A stretch of DNA of 64,000 nucleotides from Rhizobium sp. FKL33 (lineage in GTDB: Bacteria; Pseudomonadota; Alphaproteobacteria; Rhizobiales; Rhizobiaceae), in assembly GCF_005222915.1 (NCBI RefSeq), contig NZ_STFX01000021.1, forward strand, positions 62,001 through 126,000. The letters are read 5' to 3'. A model generated the notes under the pieces. The model was not told the origin of the DNA. It was given only the letters and a program-made list of their open reading frames with translations, and made no database searches. This document shows, piece after piece, positions 55,861 to 64,000 of the stretch (within the stretch, counting starts at the first letter, position 1; each line of letters starts with the position of its first letter). Position numbers and translations under genes: made by a program.

Positions 55861-56871
55861 ATGGCCGACCTGAAGCCCTATCTCGCCAAGGTGGCGGCCG
55901 GTCAGCCGCTTGCCGCGGACGACGCCCGGGCCGCCTTCGACATCATCATGTCGGGCGGCGCGACGCCCAGCCAGATCGGCGCCTTTCTGATGGGCCTGCG
56001 GGTGCGCGGCGAAACCGTGGAGGAAATCCAGGGCGCCGTCAGCACCATGCGCGACAAGATGCTGACGGTGGAAGCGCCCGACAACGCCATCGACATCGTC
56101 GGCACCGGCGGCGACGGCGCGCATACCTACAACATCTCGACGCTGGCCTCGATCATCACCGCAGGCGCAGGCGTGCCTGTGGCCAAGCACGGCAATCGCG
56201 CCCAGAGCTCGAAATCCGGCACGGCGGATGCGTTGTCGGCGCTCGGCGTCAAGCTCGACATCACGCCCGACGTGACGGCGCGCTGCATCGCCGAAGCCGG
56301 CATCGGCTTCATGTTCGCCCAGCAGCATCATTCGGCCATGCGCTTCGTGGGGCCCACCCGCGTGGAGCTCGGCACGCGCACCATCTTCAACCTGCTCGGA
56401 CCGCTCTCCAATCCCGCCGGCGTCAAGCGTCAGCTGCTCGGCGTCTATGCGCCGCAATGGCTGCGCCCGGTCGCCGAAGCCCTCAGGGGCCTCGGCTCGA
56501 CCGATGTCTGGGTGGTGCATGGCGACGGCCTCGACGAGATCACGCTGACCGGTGAAACCCAGGTCGTGGCGCTGCAGAATGGCGAGATCCGTGAATTCAC
56601 GCTGACGCCTTCCGATTTCGGCATGCAGCCGATCACGCTCGACGAGATCCGCGGCGGCGACGGCGAACATAACGCCGGCGCGCTCAGGGCGATTCTCGAT
56701 GGCGCGACCAATGCCTATCGCAATATTTCCGTCGCCAACGCCGCCGCCGCGCTCGTGGTCGCCGGCAAGGCGAAGGATATTGCCGAGGGCGTGACCGTTG
56801 CCGAACATTCGTTGTCCTCGGGCTCCGCCCGGGCCGCGCTTGACCGGCTGATCGCCGTTTCCAATTCGTGA
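55861..56871 (+). CDS. trpD: Anthranilate phosphoribosyltransferase
   Basis: Second step of tryptophan synthesis: joins anthranilate and PRPP. The 336-residue protein has [20 protein letters not shown] (residues about 78-97), the PRPP site, and [20 protein letters not shown] (about 107-126), with the anthranilate loop around [19 protein letters not shown]. The start has GGGGGAACAGCC ahead. It is followed 7 bp later by trpC; trpE/G are not in the window. Confidence 0.96.
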   Translation: MADLKPYLAKVAAGQPLAADDARAAFDIIMSGGATPSQIGAFLMGLRVRGETVEEIQGAVSTMRDKMLTVEAPDNAIDIVGTGGDGAHTYNISTLASIITAGAGVPVAKHGNRAQSSKSGTADALSALGVKLDITPDVTARCIAEAGIGFMFAQQHHSAMRFVGPTRVELGTRTIFNLLGPLSNPAGVKRQLLGVYAPQWLRPVAEALRGLGSTDVWVVHGDGLDEITLTGETQVVALQNGEIREFTLTPSDFGMQPITLDEIRGGDGEHNAGALRAILDGATNAYRNISVANAAAALVVAGKAKDIAEGVTVAEHSLSSGSARAALDRLIAVSNS

Positions 56872-56878
56872 GGCTGAC

Positions 56879-57691
56879 ATGGCCGATATCCTGAAAAAGA
56901 TCGAACTCTACAAGCGCCAGGAAATCAAAGCCGCCATGGCCTCGGTGTCGCTCGCCGATCTCAAGGCGAAGATTGCCGGTGTCGACGCCCCTCGCGGCTT
57001 TCTCGCCGCGCTTGAGAAGAAGCGCGACGCCGGCCTTTTCGGTCTGATCGCCGAAATCAAGAAGGCCAGCCCGTCCAAGGGCCTGATCCGCGCCGATTTC
57101 GATCCGCCGGCGCTGGCCAAGGCCTATGAGCAGGGCGGCGCCGCCTGCCTGTCGGTGCTGACCGACGGGCCAAGCTTTCAGGGCGCGCCGGAATTTTTGA
57201 CCGCCGCCCGCGCGGCCTGCGCCCTGCCCGCTTTGCGCAAGGATTTTCTCTTCGTTCCCTATCAGGTCTATGAAGCGCGCGCCTGGGGCGCCGATTGCAT
57301 CCTGATCATCATGGCCTCGCTGACCGACGACGAAGCCGAAGCGCTCGAAGACACTGCTTTTGAACTCGGCATGGACGTGCTGATCGAAGTGCATGACGAA
57401 GCCGAGACAGAGCGGGCTCTGCGCCTGAAGTCGCGGATGATCGGCGTCAACAACCGCAATCTCCGTAGTTTCGAGGTCGACCTCGCCACCTCCGAGCGGC
57501 TTGCAGGCATGGTTCCGAGCGATCGTCTGCTGGTCGGCGAAAGCGGCATCTTCACGCTGGCGGATTGCGACCGGCTCAAGGCCTCGGGCATCTCGACCTT
57601 CCTGGTCGGCGAAAGCCTGATGCGAAAGGCCGATGTGACCGCCGCCACCCGCGAACTCCTCGGCCTCGCCTCGCCTTCGGAAGCCGCCTGA
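56879..57691 (+). CDS. trpC: Indole-3-glycerol-phosphate synthase
   Basis: Closes the indole ring from CdRP in the tryptophan pathway. The 270-residue TIM barrel has the N-terminal [20 protein letters not shown] (about residues 54-73), [20 protein letters not shown] with the catalytic lysine (about 118-137), [20 protein letters not shown] and [13 protein letters not shown]. The moaC start is 1 base after its stop, so trpDC-moaC-moeA are probably one transcript. Confidence 0.96.
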   Translation: MADILKKIELYKRQEIKAAMASVSLADLKAKIAGVDAPRGFLAALEKKRDAGLFGLIAEIKKASPSKGLIRADFDPPALAKAYEQGGAACLSVLTDGPSFQGAPEFLTAARAACALPALRKDFLFVPYQVYEARAWGADCILIIMASLTDDEAEALEDTAFELGMDVLIEVHDEAETERALRLKSRMIGVNNRNLRSFEVDLATSERLAGMVPSDRLLVGESGIFTLADCDRLKASGISTFLVGESLMRKADVTAATRELLGLASPSEAA

Positions 57692-57692
57692 G

Positions 57693-58178
57693 ATGAGCGA
57701 GAGCCTCACTCATATCGGCGCGTCCGGCGAGGCTCACATGGTCGATGTCGGCGACAAGACCGAGACGGTCCGTATTGCGGTGGCCGAAGGAGCGGTGCGC
57801 ATGCGCGCCGACACGCTCACACTCATTCTCTCCGGCGACGCCAAGAAAGGCGACGTGCTGGGCACGGCCCGGCTCGCTGGCATCATGGCGGCAAAGAAGA
57901 CCTCGGACCTCATTCCGCTCTGCCATCCGCTGATGATCAGCAAGGTGACGGTCGACATCACGCCGGACGCCGACCTGCCCGGCCTTCGCGTCGAAGCCAT
58001 GGTCAAGCTGACCGGCAAGACAGGCGTGGAGATGGAAGCGTTGACCGCCGTTTCGGTCGCCTGCCTCACCATCTACGACATGGCCAAAGCCGCCGACAAA
58101 GCGATGGAGATCATCGACATCAGGCTGAAGAGCAAGTCCGGCGGCAAATCCGGCGATTTCGTCAGGGACGCGGGTTGA
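57693..58178 (+). CDS. moaC: Cyclic pyranopterin monophosphate synthase MoaC
   Basis: Converts the GTP-derived 3',8-cyclo intermediate of MoaA to cPMP in molybdenum cofactor synthesis. The 161-residue protein has the catalytic block [20 protein letters not shown] (about residues 66-85) and [20 protein letters not shown] (about 110-130), then the C-terminal KSGDF-like [12 protein letters not shown]. It is coupled to trpC upstream and moeA downstream. Confidence 0.95.
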   Translation: MSESLTHIGASGEAHMVDVGDKTETVRIAVAEGAVRMRADTLTLILSGDAKKGDVLGTARLAGIMAAKKTSDLIPLCHPLMISKVTVDITPDADLPGLRVEAMVKLTGKTGVEMEALTAVSVACLTIYDMAKAADKAMEIIDIRLKSKSGGKSGDFVRDAG

Positions 58179-58179
58179 G

Positions 58180-59406
58180 ATGGCCGGGCCGCTGATCCCG
58201 GTCGAAGAGGCGCAAGCCCGCCTACTGGCCGCAGCCCGCCCGATCGAGACGCGTGAGACGCTGCCGATCTGGGACGCCGATCAGCGCGTGCTGGCCGACC
58301 CCGTGGTTTCGCGCATCACCCAGCCCCCCTTCGACGCCTCCGCCATGGATGGCTACGCCTTCAGGCGCGGCGACGTCACGCAAATCGGCGACGCCCTCTC
58401 CGTCACAGGCGAATCGGCGGCAGGCCGCTCCTTTGCAGGCGAGGTCGGGGCCGGACAGGCGGTGCGCATCTTCACCGGCGCGCCCGTGCCGAAAGGCGCC
58501 GACACCGTGCTGTTGCAGGAAGACGCGGTGCGCCGGGAAGGCGACAGGATCGAACTCGCCTTCCTGCCGGATCTCGGCCGTCATATCCGCCCGCGCGGGC
58601 AGGATTTCGTCGAAGGCGAAGTCGTGCTTGCGGAGGGTCTGTTGCTCGACCCGGGCCGGCTGATGCTGGCCGCGGCCTCGAACCACGCCGCAATCACAGT
58701 CTACAAGCGTCCGCTTGTCGGCCTCATCGCCACCGGCGACGAATTGCGCGAGCCCGGCAGCGAACTCGGCCCGGACCAGATCGTTGCGTCGAGCGTTTTC
58801 GCCATCGCGGCGCTGGCGCGCCGGGCCGGCGCGGATGTCGAAAATTTCGGCATCGTCGCCGACGATCCCAAGGCGATCGCCGACGCGGTCGACCGCGCCA
58901 AGGCCAGGGGCGTGGACGTCATCGTCACCCTGGGCGGCGCCTCGGTCGGCGATCATGATCTCGTCCAGTCGACGCTGATCGGTCTCGGCATGCGGCTCGA
59001 TTTCTGGCGCATCGCCATGCGGCCGGGCAAGCCGCTGATGGTCGGCGCGCTCGGCGACATCCAGGTGCTCGGCTTGCCGGGCAATCCGGTGTCCAGCATG
59101 GTTTGCGGCCTATTGTTCCTGGAGCCGCTTGTTGCAACGCTGGCGCGGCGCGCCCCGCCCGACCGACGGACCGCCGCGATCACCGAAACCGATCTCGCAG
59201 CCAACGACCACCGGCAGGATTATTTGCGCGCAAGGCTGCATCATAATGACGACGGCCGGCTGGTCGTTCGCTCCTACGGCAAGCAGGATTCGTCGCAGAT
59301 GAAGATCTTCGCCAATTCCGAGGCGCTGATCATCCGTCCGCCGAACGCTCCGGCGGTCAAGGCCGGCGAGACCTGCGAGATTCTCGTCCTGCGGGCCGGC
59401 GATTAA
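58180..59406 (+). CDS. moeA: Molybdopterin molybdenumtransferase MoeA
   Basis: Inserts molybdate into adenylated molybdopterin. The 408-residue protein has QPPFDASAMDGYAFRRGDVT (about 47-66), TGAPVPKGADTVLLQED, TLGGASVGDHDLVQSTLIGL and the MRPGKPLMVGALGDIQVLGL, LPGNPVSS motifs of the family. It is the last gene of the trpDC-moaC-moeA group. In many rhizobia lexA follows here; it is absent, and comEC comes at once from the opposite strand. Confidence 0.95.
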   Translation: MAGPLIPVEEAQARLLAAARPIETRETLPIWDADQRVLADPVVSRITQPPFDASAMDGYAFRRGDVTQIGDALSVTGESAAGRSFAGEVGAGQAVRIFTGAPVPKGADTVLLQEDAVRREGDRIELAFLPDLGRHIRPRGQDFVEGEVVLAEGLLLDPGRLMLAAASNHAAITVYKRPLVGLIATGDELREPGSELGPDQIVASSVFAIAALARRAGADVENFGIVADDPKAIADAVDRAKARGVDVIVTLGGASVGDHDLVQSTLIGLGMRLDFWRIAMRPGKPLMVGALGDIQVLGLPGNPVSSMVCGLLFLEPLVATLARRAPPDRRTAAITETDLAANDHRQDYLRARLHHNDDGRLVVRSYGKQDSSQMKIFANSEALIIRPPNAPAVKAGETCEILVLRAGD

Positions 59407-59409
59407 GCT

Positions 59410-61800
59410 CTATTCCACGAACTTGTCCTGCCGCCAGTCATAGGCGCGGTGCCGCTGCCACGGGCGGCTGATCGAGGTGAAGGACGACGTTTCCTCGAAC
59501 GTCGCCCCCTTCACGGAAATCTCCAGCGTTCCCGTTCGGCGCAGGCTCGCCAGCGTCACCAGTCGCGCCCCGGAGCGGCATTCGTCGAAACCCAGCCTCA
59601 CCGGCGCCACGACGATCTCGAACTCATCACAGGCCGGCCCGGCGAATGCCGCCCTCGCGATGACCACCACCCTGATGGCGTCCGTTACGCGACCGGCGCA
59701 GAAACCGTTCTTTTCACACAGGAACCGGCTCGACGGCAGCGACGCCTTCATTATGCGCATTCGTTCCCTCACCGCGTCGAGATCGGCGGGCGGCGCATCC
59801 CTGCCCGGACGCGGCAGATCGAGGGAGGCGGACATATCAGGCTTGTCGATCCTGTCGCGCCGGAGAGCCCGCCGCCATTGATCGACGATAAAGGCCTCCG
59901 GCTTTTGCTCATTGACCGCGATTCCCTCCCCGGTCGTCAGCCCGAGCAGTCGACCGCTTTCGTGAATGATCAGGCGCGGCGGTGATGGTCCCGGCGTAAC
60001 GGCGAGAGCCGCTGCCGCCATCAGACAAAGACCGAGGCCGGCGAGCCGCAGCCGGCTGCGGCACAGCGCCAGAATCAGCAGGCCCGTGGCGACGCTCACG
60101 AAGAACCAGCCCGGCAGCCGTCCGGTCACCCAATCTCCGCCGAGCGAGGCCGTCCAATGCGCCACTCCGATCACCCAGCCGAGCCCCCAGCCCATGATTT
60201 CGAGCGGCAGCCAGTCGAGACCGAACGGCATCAGCAGCAGCGCGATCAATCCGCAGGGCATGACGATGAAGGAGATGATCGGCATGGCCAGGAGATTGGC
60301 GAGCAGCCCCCAGGCGGCCAGCCGGTGAAAATGTTCGGCGGAGAATAACGCCGTCGAAAACCCGCCGATCAGCGATGTGACGAAGACGGCCATGAAGAAG
60401 CGCCATATCGGCGCCATCGGTCGCAGCAGCGGCATGACCTCGACCAGCGACGGACCGCTGTCGCGCCGCAGCCAGGCCGAATAGCCGGCGACCAGCGCAA
60501 TGGTCGCCGCATAGGACATCTGAAAGCCCGGCCCCAGCACGGCGGATGGCGTTGCAGCCAGGATGATCATCGCCGACAGCGCCACATTGCGCAGGCTGAT
60601 GGCGCGCCGTCCCGAGATGGCGGCGATCAGCATGATCGCCATCATCACATAGGCGCGCTCTGCAGAGACAGCAAAACCGGAGATCAGGTAGTAGCCGGTC
60701 ACGGTGACGAGCGCGCCCACGGCTGCGATGCGCTTGACCGGCCAGCTATGCGCAATCCGCTGCGACAGGCTGAGCGCCATCCGCAAGCCGACGAAGAACA
60801 GGCCGGCGGCGAGCGCCATATTGAGACCCGAAATCGCCACGATATGGGCGAGCCCGGACAGTCGCAGCGCCTCGGTCGTTTCCTTGGAGATCGCCCGCCG
60901 GTCGTCGGTCACCATCGATGCGGCGAAGGCGCCGACATCGCCCGGCAATATGGAGCGGATTCTCGCGCTGATCGCCAGCCGCAGCGGTTCGATCCAGCCG
61001 ACCGCGCGACGCAAAAGGTTCGCTTCGTCAGCGGACGACGGCGCGTCCCACGGTTCGGGCGCGCCATAGAAATAGCCCTGCGCGCCGAGGTCGGAAAAAT
61101 AGGCGTCGAAGGCGAAGTCGTTGAGGCCGCGCAGCGCCGGCCCCGAGGGCGGCGTCAGGCGCGCCCTGCCCTCGATTCCCTCGCCCAGATCGATCGCCTC
61201 GCCGCTCCCTCCCGTCACCGTCACGATATCGGGCGGCCGCTTCAGCCGGGGACGCTCGGTTTCCTCCACCCGGATCCTGTAGCGCCAACGGCCGCGTCCA
61301 TCCGTTTCGCGCGTTTCCACCCGTCCGCGGATCGTCGTGGTGACCGGACCATCGAGAAGCAGCGTTCCGGCCCGCCGGCTTTCCCAGTCGGCGGCCATGG
61401 CGCCGGCGGTGGCAAGAAAGGCCGCCGCCGCAAGCGCACGTTCCCCGGGCCTCTCCCGGCTCAGCAGAAACGCCGGCACTCCGGAGAGGAAAAGCAGGAT
61501 CAGCAGCGCGGTGAGCGATGGCGTCGCATCGGCGGCGAACCACAGCGCAGCGCCCGCGCCAAACATGACCGGCGCCCAGAGGAACACATGGCCGAATTCC
61601 GCCTCGACGCGTAAGCCGGCGCGGAATTCTGCGCCGATCCTGCCGATCGGAAGGCTGAGACCGGGCGGCGGCGCAGGCCTTTCCGGCGCCAATTCTCCCT
61701 GCTGCGACAGCGCGCGCGGCAAGAGTTGCGAGTCGAGATCGGCGTCGTCGAAGACGATCCGTCGCGCCGCCTGTCTTTCCGCCTCGCCTGCTTCCGCCAT
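59410..61800 (-). CDS. comEC: ComEC/Rec2-family competence membrane protein
   Basis: Relatives form the inner-membrane channel for DNA uptake. The 796-residue protein (ATG 61800 chosen; the frame stays open to 61953) has an N-terminal DUF4131-type region with two or three membrane segments (about 70-130), then the Competence domain (about 270-550) with GDVGAFAASMVTDDRRAISK and LSGLAHIVAISGLNMALAAG. The C-terminal part is the reduced soluble domain common in rhizobia, without the HxHxDH metal motif of metallo-beta-lactamase ComEC. Its stop is 3 bases beyond the moeA stop (convergent). Confidence 0.88.
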   Translation of the reverse strand: MAEAGEAERQAARRIVFDDADLDSQLLPRALSQQGELAPERPAPPPGLSLPIGRIGAEFRAGLRVEAEFGHVFLWAPVMFGAGAALWFAADATPSLTALLILLFLSGVPAFLLSRERPGERALAAAAFLATAGAMAADWESRRAGTLLLDGPVTTTIRGRVETRETDGRGRWRYRIRVEETERPRLKRPPDIVTVTGGSGEAIDLGEGIEGRARLTPPSGPALRGLNDFAFDAYFSDLGAQGYFYGAPEPWDAPSSADEANLLRRAVGWIEPLRLAISARIRSILPGDVGAFAASMVTDDRRAISKETTEALRLSGLAHIVAISGLNMALAAGLFFVGLRMALSLSQRIAHSWPVKRIAAVGALVTVTGYYLISGFAVSAERAYVMMAIMLIAAISGRRAISLRNVALSAMIILAATPSAVLGPGFQMSYAATIALVAGYSAWLRRDSGPSLVEVMPLLRPMAPIWRFFMAVFVTSLIGGFSTALFSAEHFHRLAAWGLLANLLAMPIISFIVMPCGLIALLLMPFGLDWLPLEIMGWGLGWVIGVAHWTASLGGDWVTGRLPGWFFVSVATGLLILALCRSRLRLAGLGLCLMAAAALAVTPGPSPPRLIIHESGRLLGLTTGEGIAVNEQKPEAFIVDQWRRALRRDRIDKPDMSASLDLPRPGRDAPPADLDAVRERMRIMKASLPSSRFLCEKNGFCAGRVTDAIRVVVIARAAFAGPACDEFEIVVAPVRLGFDECRSGARLVTLASLRRTGTLEISVKGATFEETSSFTSISRPWQRHRAYDWRQDKFVE

Positions 61801-62081
61801 TTCGCCGGCCCCCGGCGAAGATTGCAACTGATGTTTGCAAAATTCAACGTTAAAACGTCGCGGCCCCGATTTGATCAGAGTTGAACGAAGTGCAAACCGA
61901 TTTAATCCATTCTCATAAAAATTTTCTTTGATTTCCGGGTTTTGCAGTGCCAAAACCTCAACTGCATCGCAGCAATACCTCTTTGGTATGGTTGGCTTTG
62001 TTCAAGAAATCAGATAGCAAAAGCGCGCACTGAAATTGTGGCGGCTTTGTGGCTGCATCCCTATCCTGAACGGAGGATATT

Positions 62082-63371
62082 ATGGCTGATAAGAAAGCGG
62101 TTATTTCGCTCGACGGCAAACAGGTTGAGCTCAACGTCCGATCGGGATCGATCGGGCCTGACGTCGTCGACATCGCGCCGCTCTACAAAGCTGCCAACGC
62201 CTTCACCTATGACCCGGGCTTCACTTCGACGGCGTCCTGCGAATCCAAGATCACCTATATCGACGGCGACGAAGGCGTTCTGCTGCATCGCGGCTACCCG
62301 ATCGATCAGCTGGCCGAACAGGGCGACTTCCTCGAAGTCTGCTACCTCCTGCTGTACGGCGACCTGCCGACGGCGGCCCAGAAGAAGGATTTCGACAACC
62401 GCGTCACGCGCCACACCATGGTGCATGAGCAGATGAGCCGCTTCTTCACCGGCTACCGTCGCGACGCGCACCCGATGGCGGTGATGTGCGGCACGGTCGG
62501 CGCGCTCTCGGCCTTCTATCACGACTCGACCGACATCACCGATCCGCATCAGCGCATGGTCGCTTCGCTGCGTATGATCGCCAAGATGCCGACGATCGCC
62601 GCCATGGCCTATAAGTATCATATCGGCCAGCCCTTCGTGTATCCGAAGAACGATCTCGATTACGCCGCCAACTTCCTGCACATGTGCTTCGCGGTCCCCT
62701 GCGAAGAGTACAAGGTGAACCCGGTTCTGGCCCGCGCCATGGATCGCATCTTCATCCTGCACGCCGACCATGAGCAGAACGCCTCGACCTCGACCGTGCG
62801 CCTCGCCGGTTCGTCGGGCGCCAACCCCTTCGCCTGCATCGCCGCCGGCATCGCCTGCCTCTGGGGCCCCGCTCATGGCGGCGCCAACGAAGCGGCCCTC
62901 AACATGCTGGCCGAAATCGGCTCGGTCGAGCGCATTCCGCAATATGTCGCCAAGGCCAAGGACAAGAACGATCCGTTCCGCCTGATGGGCTTCGGTCACC
63001 GCGTCTACAAGAACTACGACCCGCGCGCCAAGATCATGCAGAAGACCTGCCATGAAGTGCTCGGCGAACTCGGCGTAAAGGATGATCCGCTGCTCGAAGT
63101 GGCGATGGAGCTCGAGCGCATCGCGCTGTCGGATGAATATTTCATCGAAAAGAAGCTCTACCCGAACATCGACTTCTATTCGGGCATCACGCTGAAGGCG
63201 ATGGGCTTCCCCACCGAAATGTTCACCGTGCTGTTCGCGCTCGCCCGCACCGTCGGCTGGGTCGCCCAGTGGAACGAAATGATCGAGGATCCGCAGCAGC
63301 GCATCGGTCGTCCGCGCCAGCTCTATGTCGGCGCTCCGCTGCGCGACTACGTGCCGCTCTCCAAGCGCTGA
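62082..63371 (+). CDS. gltA: Citrate synthase (type II)
   Basis: First step of the TCA cycle. The 429-residue length is that of NADH-sensitive hexameric Gram-negative enzymes. Catalytic histidines and aspartate lie in [20 protein letters not shown] (about 226-245), [18 protein letters not shown] (about 263-280) and [20 protein letters not shown] (about 305-324). GGAGGATATT precedes ATG 62082. The 281-bp gap to comEC must hold its promoter, but no clear match was seen. A strong terminator follows. Confidence 0.97.
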   Translation: MADKKAVISLDGKQVELNVRSGSIGPDVVDIAPLYKAANAFTYDPGFTSTASCESKITYIDGDEGVLLHRGYPIDQLAEQGDFLEVCYLLLYGDLPTAAQKKDFDNRVTRHTMVHEQMSRFFTGYRRDAHPMAVMCGTVGALSAFYHDSTDITDPHQRMVASLRMIAKMPTIAAMAYKYHIGQPFVYPKNDLDYAANFLHMCFAVPCEEYKVNPVLARAMDRIFILHADHEQNASTSTVRLAGSSGANPFACIAAGIACLWGPAHGGANEAALNMLAEIGSVERIPQYVAKAKDKNDPFRLMGFGHRVYKNYDPRAKIMQKTCHEVLGELGVKDDPLLEVAMELERIALSDEYFIEKKLYPNIDFYSGITLKAMGFPTEMFTVLFALARTVGWVAQWNEMIEDPQQRIGRPRQLYVGAPLRDYVPLSKR

Positions 63372-63395
63372 GCCGCAGCGATCGCAAATGCATCG

Positions 63396-63425
63396 AGCCG
63401 GGTCCTTCGGGGCCCGGCTTTTTCA
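63396..63425 (+). terminator. Terminator of gltA
   Basis: AGCCGGG (63396-63402) and CCCGGCT (63413-63419) form a 7-bp stem followed by TTTTTT. It lies 25 bases past the gltA stop. Confidence 0.85.
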
Positions 63426-63456
63426 TGTCGTGGCGTTGGGAACGGACAAACAAAAA

Positions 63457-63486
63457 GCCCGCGCCAGCCAGATCGGCGGCGCGGGC
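63457..63486 (-). terminator. Terminator of the DUF3126 gene
   Basis: GCCCGCGCC (63457-63465) and GGCGCGGGC (63478-63486) form a perfect 9-bp stem. On the minus strand it is followed by TTTTTG (63456-63451), 29 bases past the DUF3126 stop. Confidence 0.8.
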
Positions 63487-63514
63487 TTTGTAATTCAAAT
63501 GCGGTTGGCGGCGA

Positions 63515-63718
63515 TCAGAGATCGACGTCGAGGATCGCCATGGAGAAGTTATAGGACAGGTCGCCGTCCTCATCGTCCTTGTAGATGACGCCCAGGAATT
63601 CGTCGCCAATATAGACTTCGGCCGAATCGTCCTTGCGCGGACGCGCCTTGACCGTGATCGCCGGGTTCAGCGTCTTCTTGAGATAGGCGTCGAGTTTCTT
63701 GAGTTCTTCGGCTTTCAA
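63515..63718 (-). CDS. DUF3126 family protein
   Basis: The 67-residue protein matches the small alphaproteobacterial DUF3126 family: KAEELKKLDAYLKKTLNPAI, then KARPRKDDSAEVYIGDEFLG and the acidic C-terminus SFNFQMAILD-like YNFSMAILDVDL. The start is TTG at 63718, with GGAG 8 bases ahead; the longer open frame to 63763 has no similarity. The function is unknown. It is commonly found next to cysE, as here (90 bp upstream, same strand). Confidence 0.85.
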   Translation of the reverse strand: MKAEELKKLDAYLKKTLNPAITVKARPRKDDSAEVYIGDEFLGVIYKDDEDGDLSYNFSMAILDVDL

Positions 63719-63808
63719 AGCTCTTACTCCATATTCGCGATCGGGTTGCGGCGCTTGTGCCACGCCATGGCGTGCGCCGCAAGCGAGAGCGCGACCTAGT
63801 TCACCTGT

Positions 63809-64000
63809 TTATTCGAAGCTCGTCAGCAAATGGTCCATCGAGCGCGAAGGTTCCGAACATCCAGCCTCGCCGATCACGCGCGCCGGAACCCCGGCGACCG
63901 TTGTCTTCGGCGGAACAGGCTTCAGAACCACAGAGCCGGCGGCGATGCGCGAGCATTTGCCGATCTGGATGTTGCCGAGCACTTTCGCGCCCGCGCCGAT
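63809..64000 (-). CDS. cysE: Serine O-acetyltransferase (C-terminal part, runs off the window)
   Basis: Acetylates serine with acetyl-CoA, the first step of cysteine synthesis. The visible 63 C-terminal residues have the left-handed beta-helix end IGAGAKVLGNIQIGKCSRIA, then AGSVVLKPVPPKTTVAGVPA and a tail ending MDHLLTSFE. The VAGVPARVIG block is typical of CysE. The 5' part is outside the window. DUF3126 follows on the same strand. Confidence 0.88.
   Translation of the reverse strand: MGAGAKVLGNIQIGKCSRIAAGSVVLKPVPPKTTVAGVPARVIGEAGCSEPSRSMDHLLTSFE

Overview
The window is a GC-rich stretch of chromosome from an alphaproteobacterium, most likely of the order Hyphomicrobiales (Rhizobiales). 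The evidence is gene content and order: adk sits between secY and rpsM in the spc ribosomal-protein operon; the aerobic cob genes include an inverted cobK; mfd-sdhE faces recG-DUF502-glmS-glmU; and ppiD-trpD-trpC-moaC-moeA is followed by comEC and gltA. DUF1491 and DUF3126 proteins also fit this group. No genus can be assigned from the sequence alone. There are no insertion sequences, rRNA genes or CRISPR arrays. Most of the window is core genome, with a few accessory spots.

Layout. 1-13771 (minus): tuf, then the S10 operon (rpsJ to rpsQ), the spc operon (rplN to secY-adk) and the start of rpsM, broken up by hairpins after tuf, rpsQ, rplR, rplO and adk. 14013-15230: tRNA-Tyr and tRNA-Gly run into tuf, next to divergent rlmB. 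15360-19106: an accessory block with an orphan protein, a secreted MliC-like protein divergent from a secreted alpha/beta-hydrolase homologue that lacks its catalytic residues, tRNA-Thr and two small membrane proteins. 19122-26221: aerobic cobalamin ring synthesis (cobF-G-H-I-J, inverted cobK, cobL-M). 26409-31222: nadK, an FCD-type GntR regulator with paired palindromic sites, DUF1491, a ferredoxin-reductase-like FAD protein without its NADPH domain coupled to fpr, and a class II aldolase-like protein. 31324-42493: mfd, sdhE, recG, DUF502, glmS and glmU, with a roughly 1.1 kb lower-GC insert between glmS and glmU that holds a GNAT gene and a 29-codon cationic ORF behind a structured leader. 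42693-49126: an autotransporter, a cupin, an AraC regulator, a CBS/HlyC membrane protein and a GntR regulator. 49137-53677: a galactofuranose-type ABC importer (ytfQRT-yjfF). 53957-64000: ppiD, trpDC, moaC-moeA, comEC, gltA, DUF3126 and partial cysE.

How the genes work together. The left third supplies translation and the Sec translocon. The cob block converts precorrin-2 toward hydrogenobyrinate. glmS and glmU make UDP-GlcNAc, and glmS carries a dre-like palindrome typical of GlcN6P-responsive GntR regulators. mfd and recG serve DNA repair. fpr and the FAD half-protein form a translationally coupled flavoprotein pair.

The main points for follow-up are the FAD half-protein with fpr, the 29-codon structured locus, the hybrid tuf junction, the glmS palindrome, the possible two-state leader of the autotransporter, and the hydrolase homologue without a triad. 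Function calls rest on recognised sequence motifs; no database search was possible.
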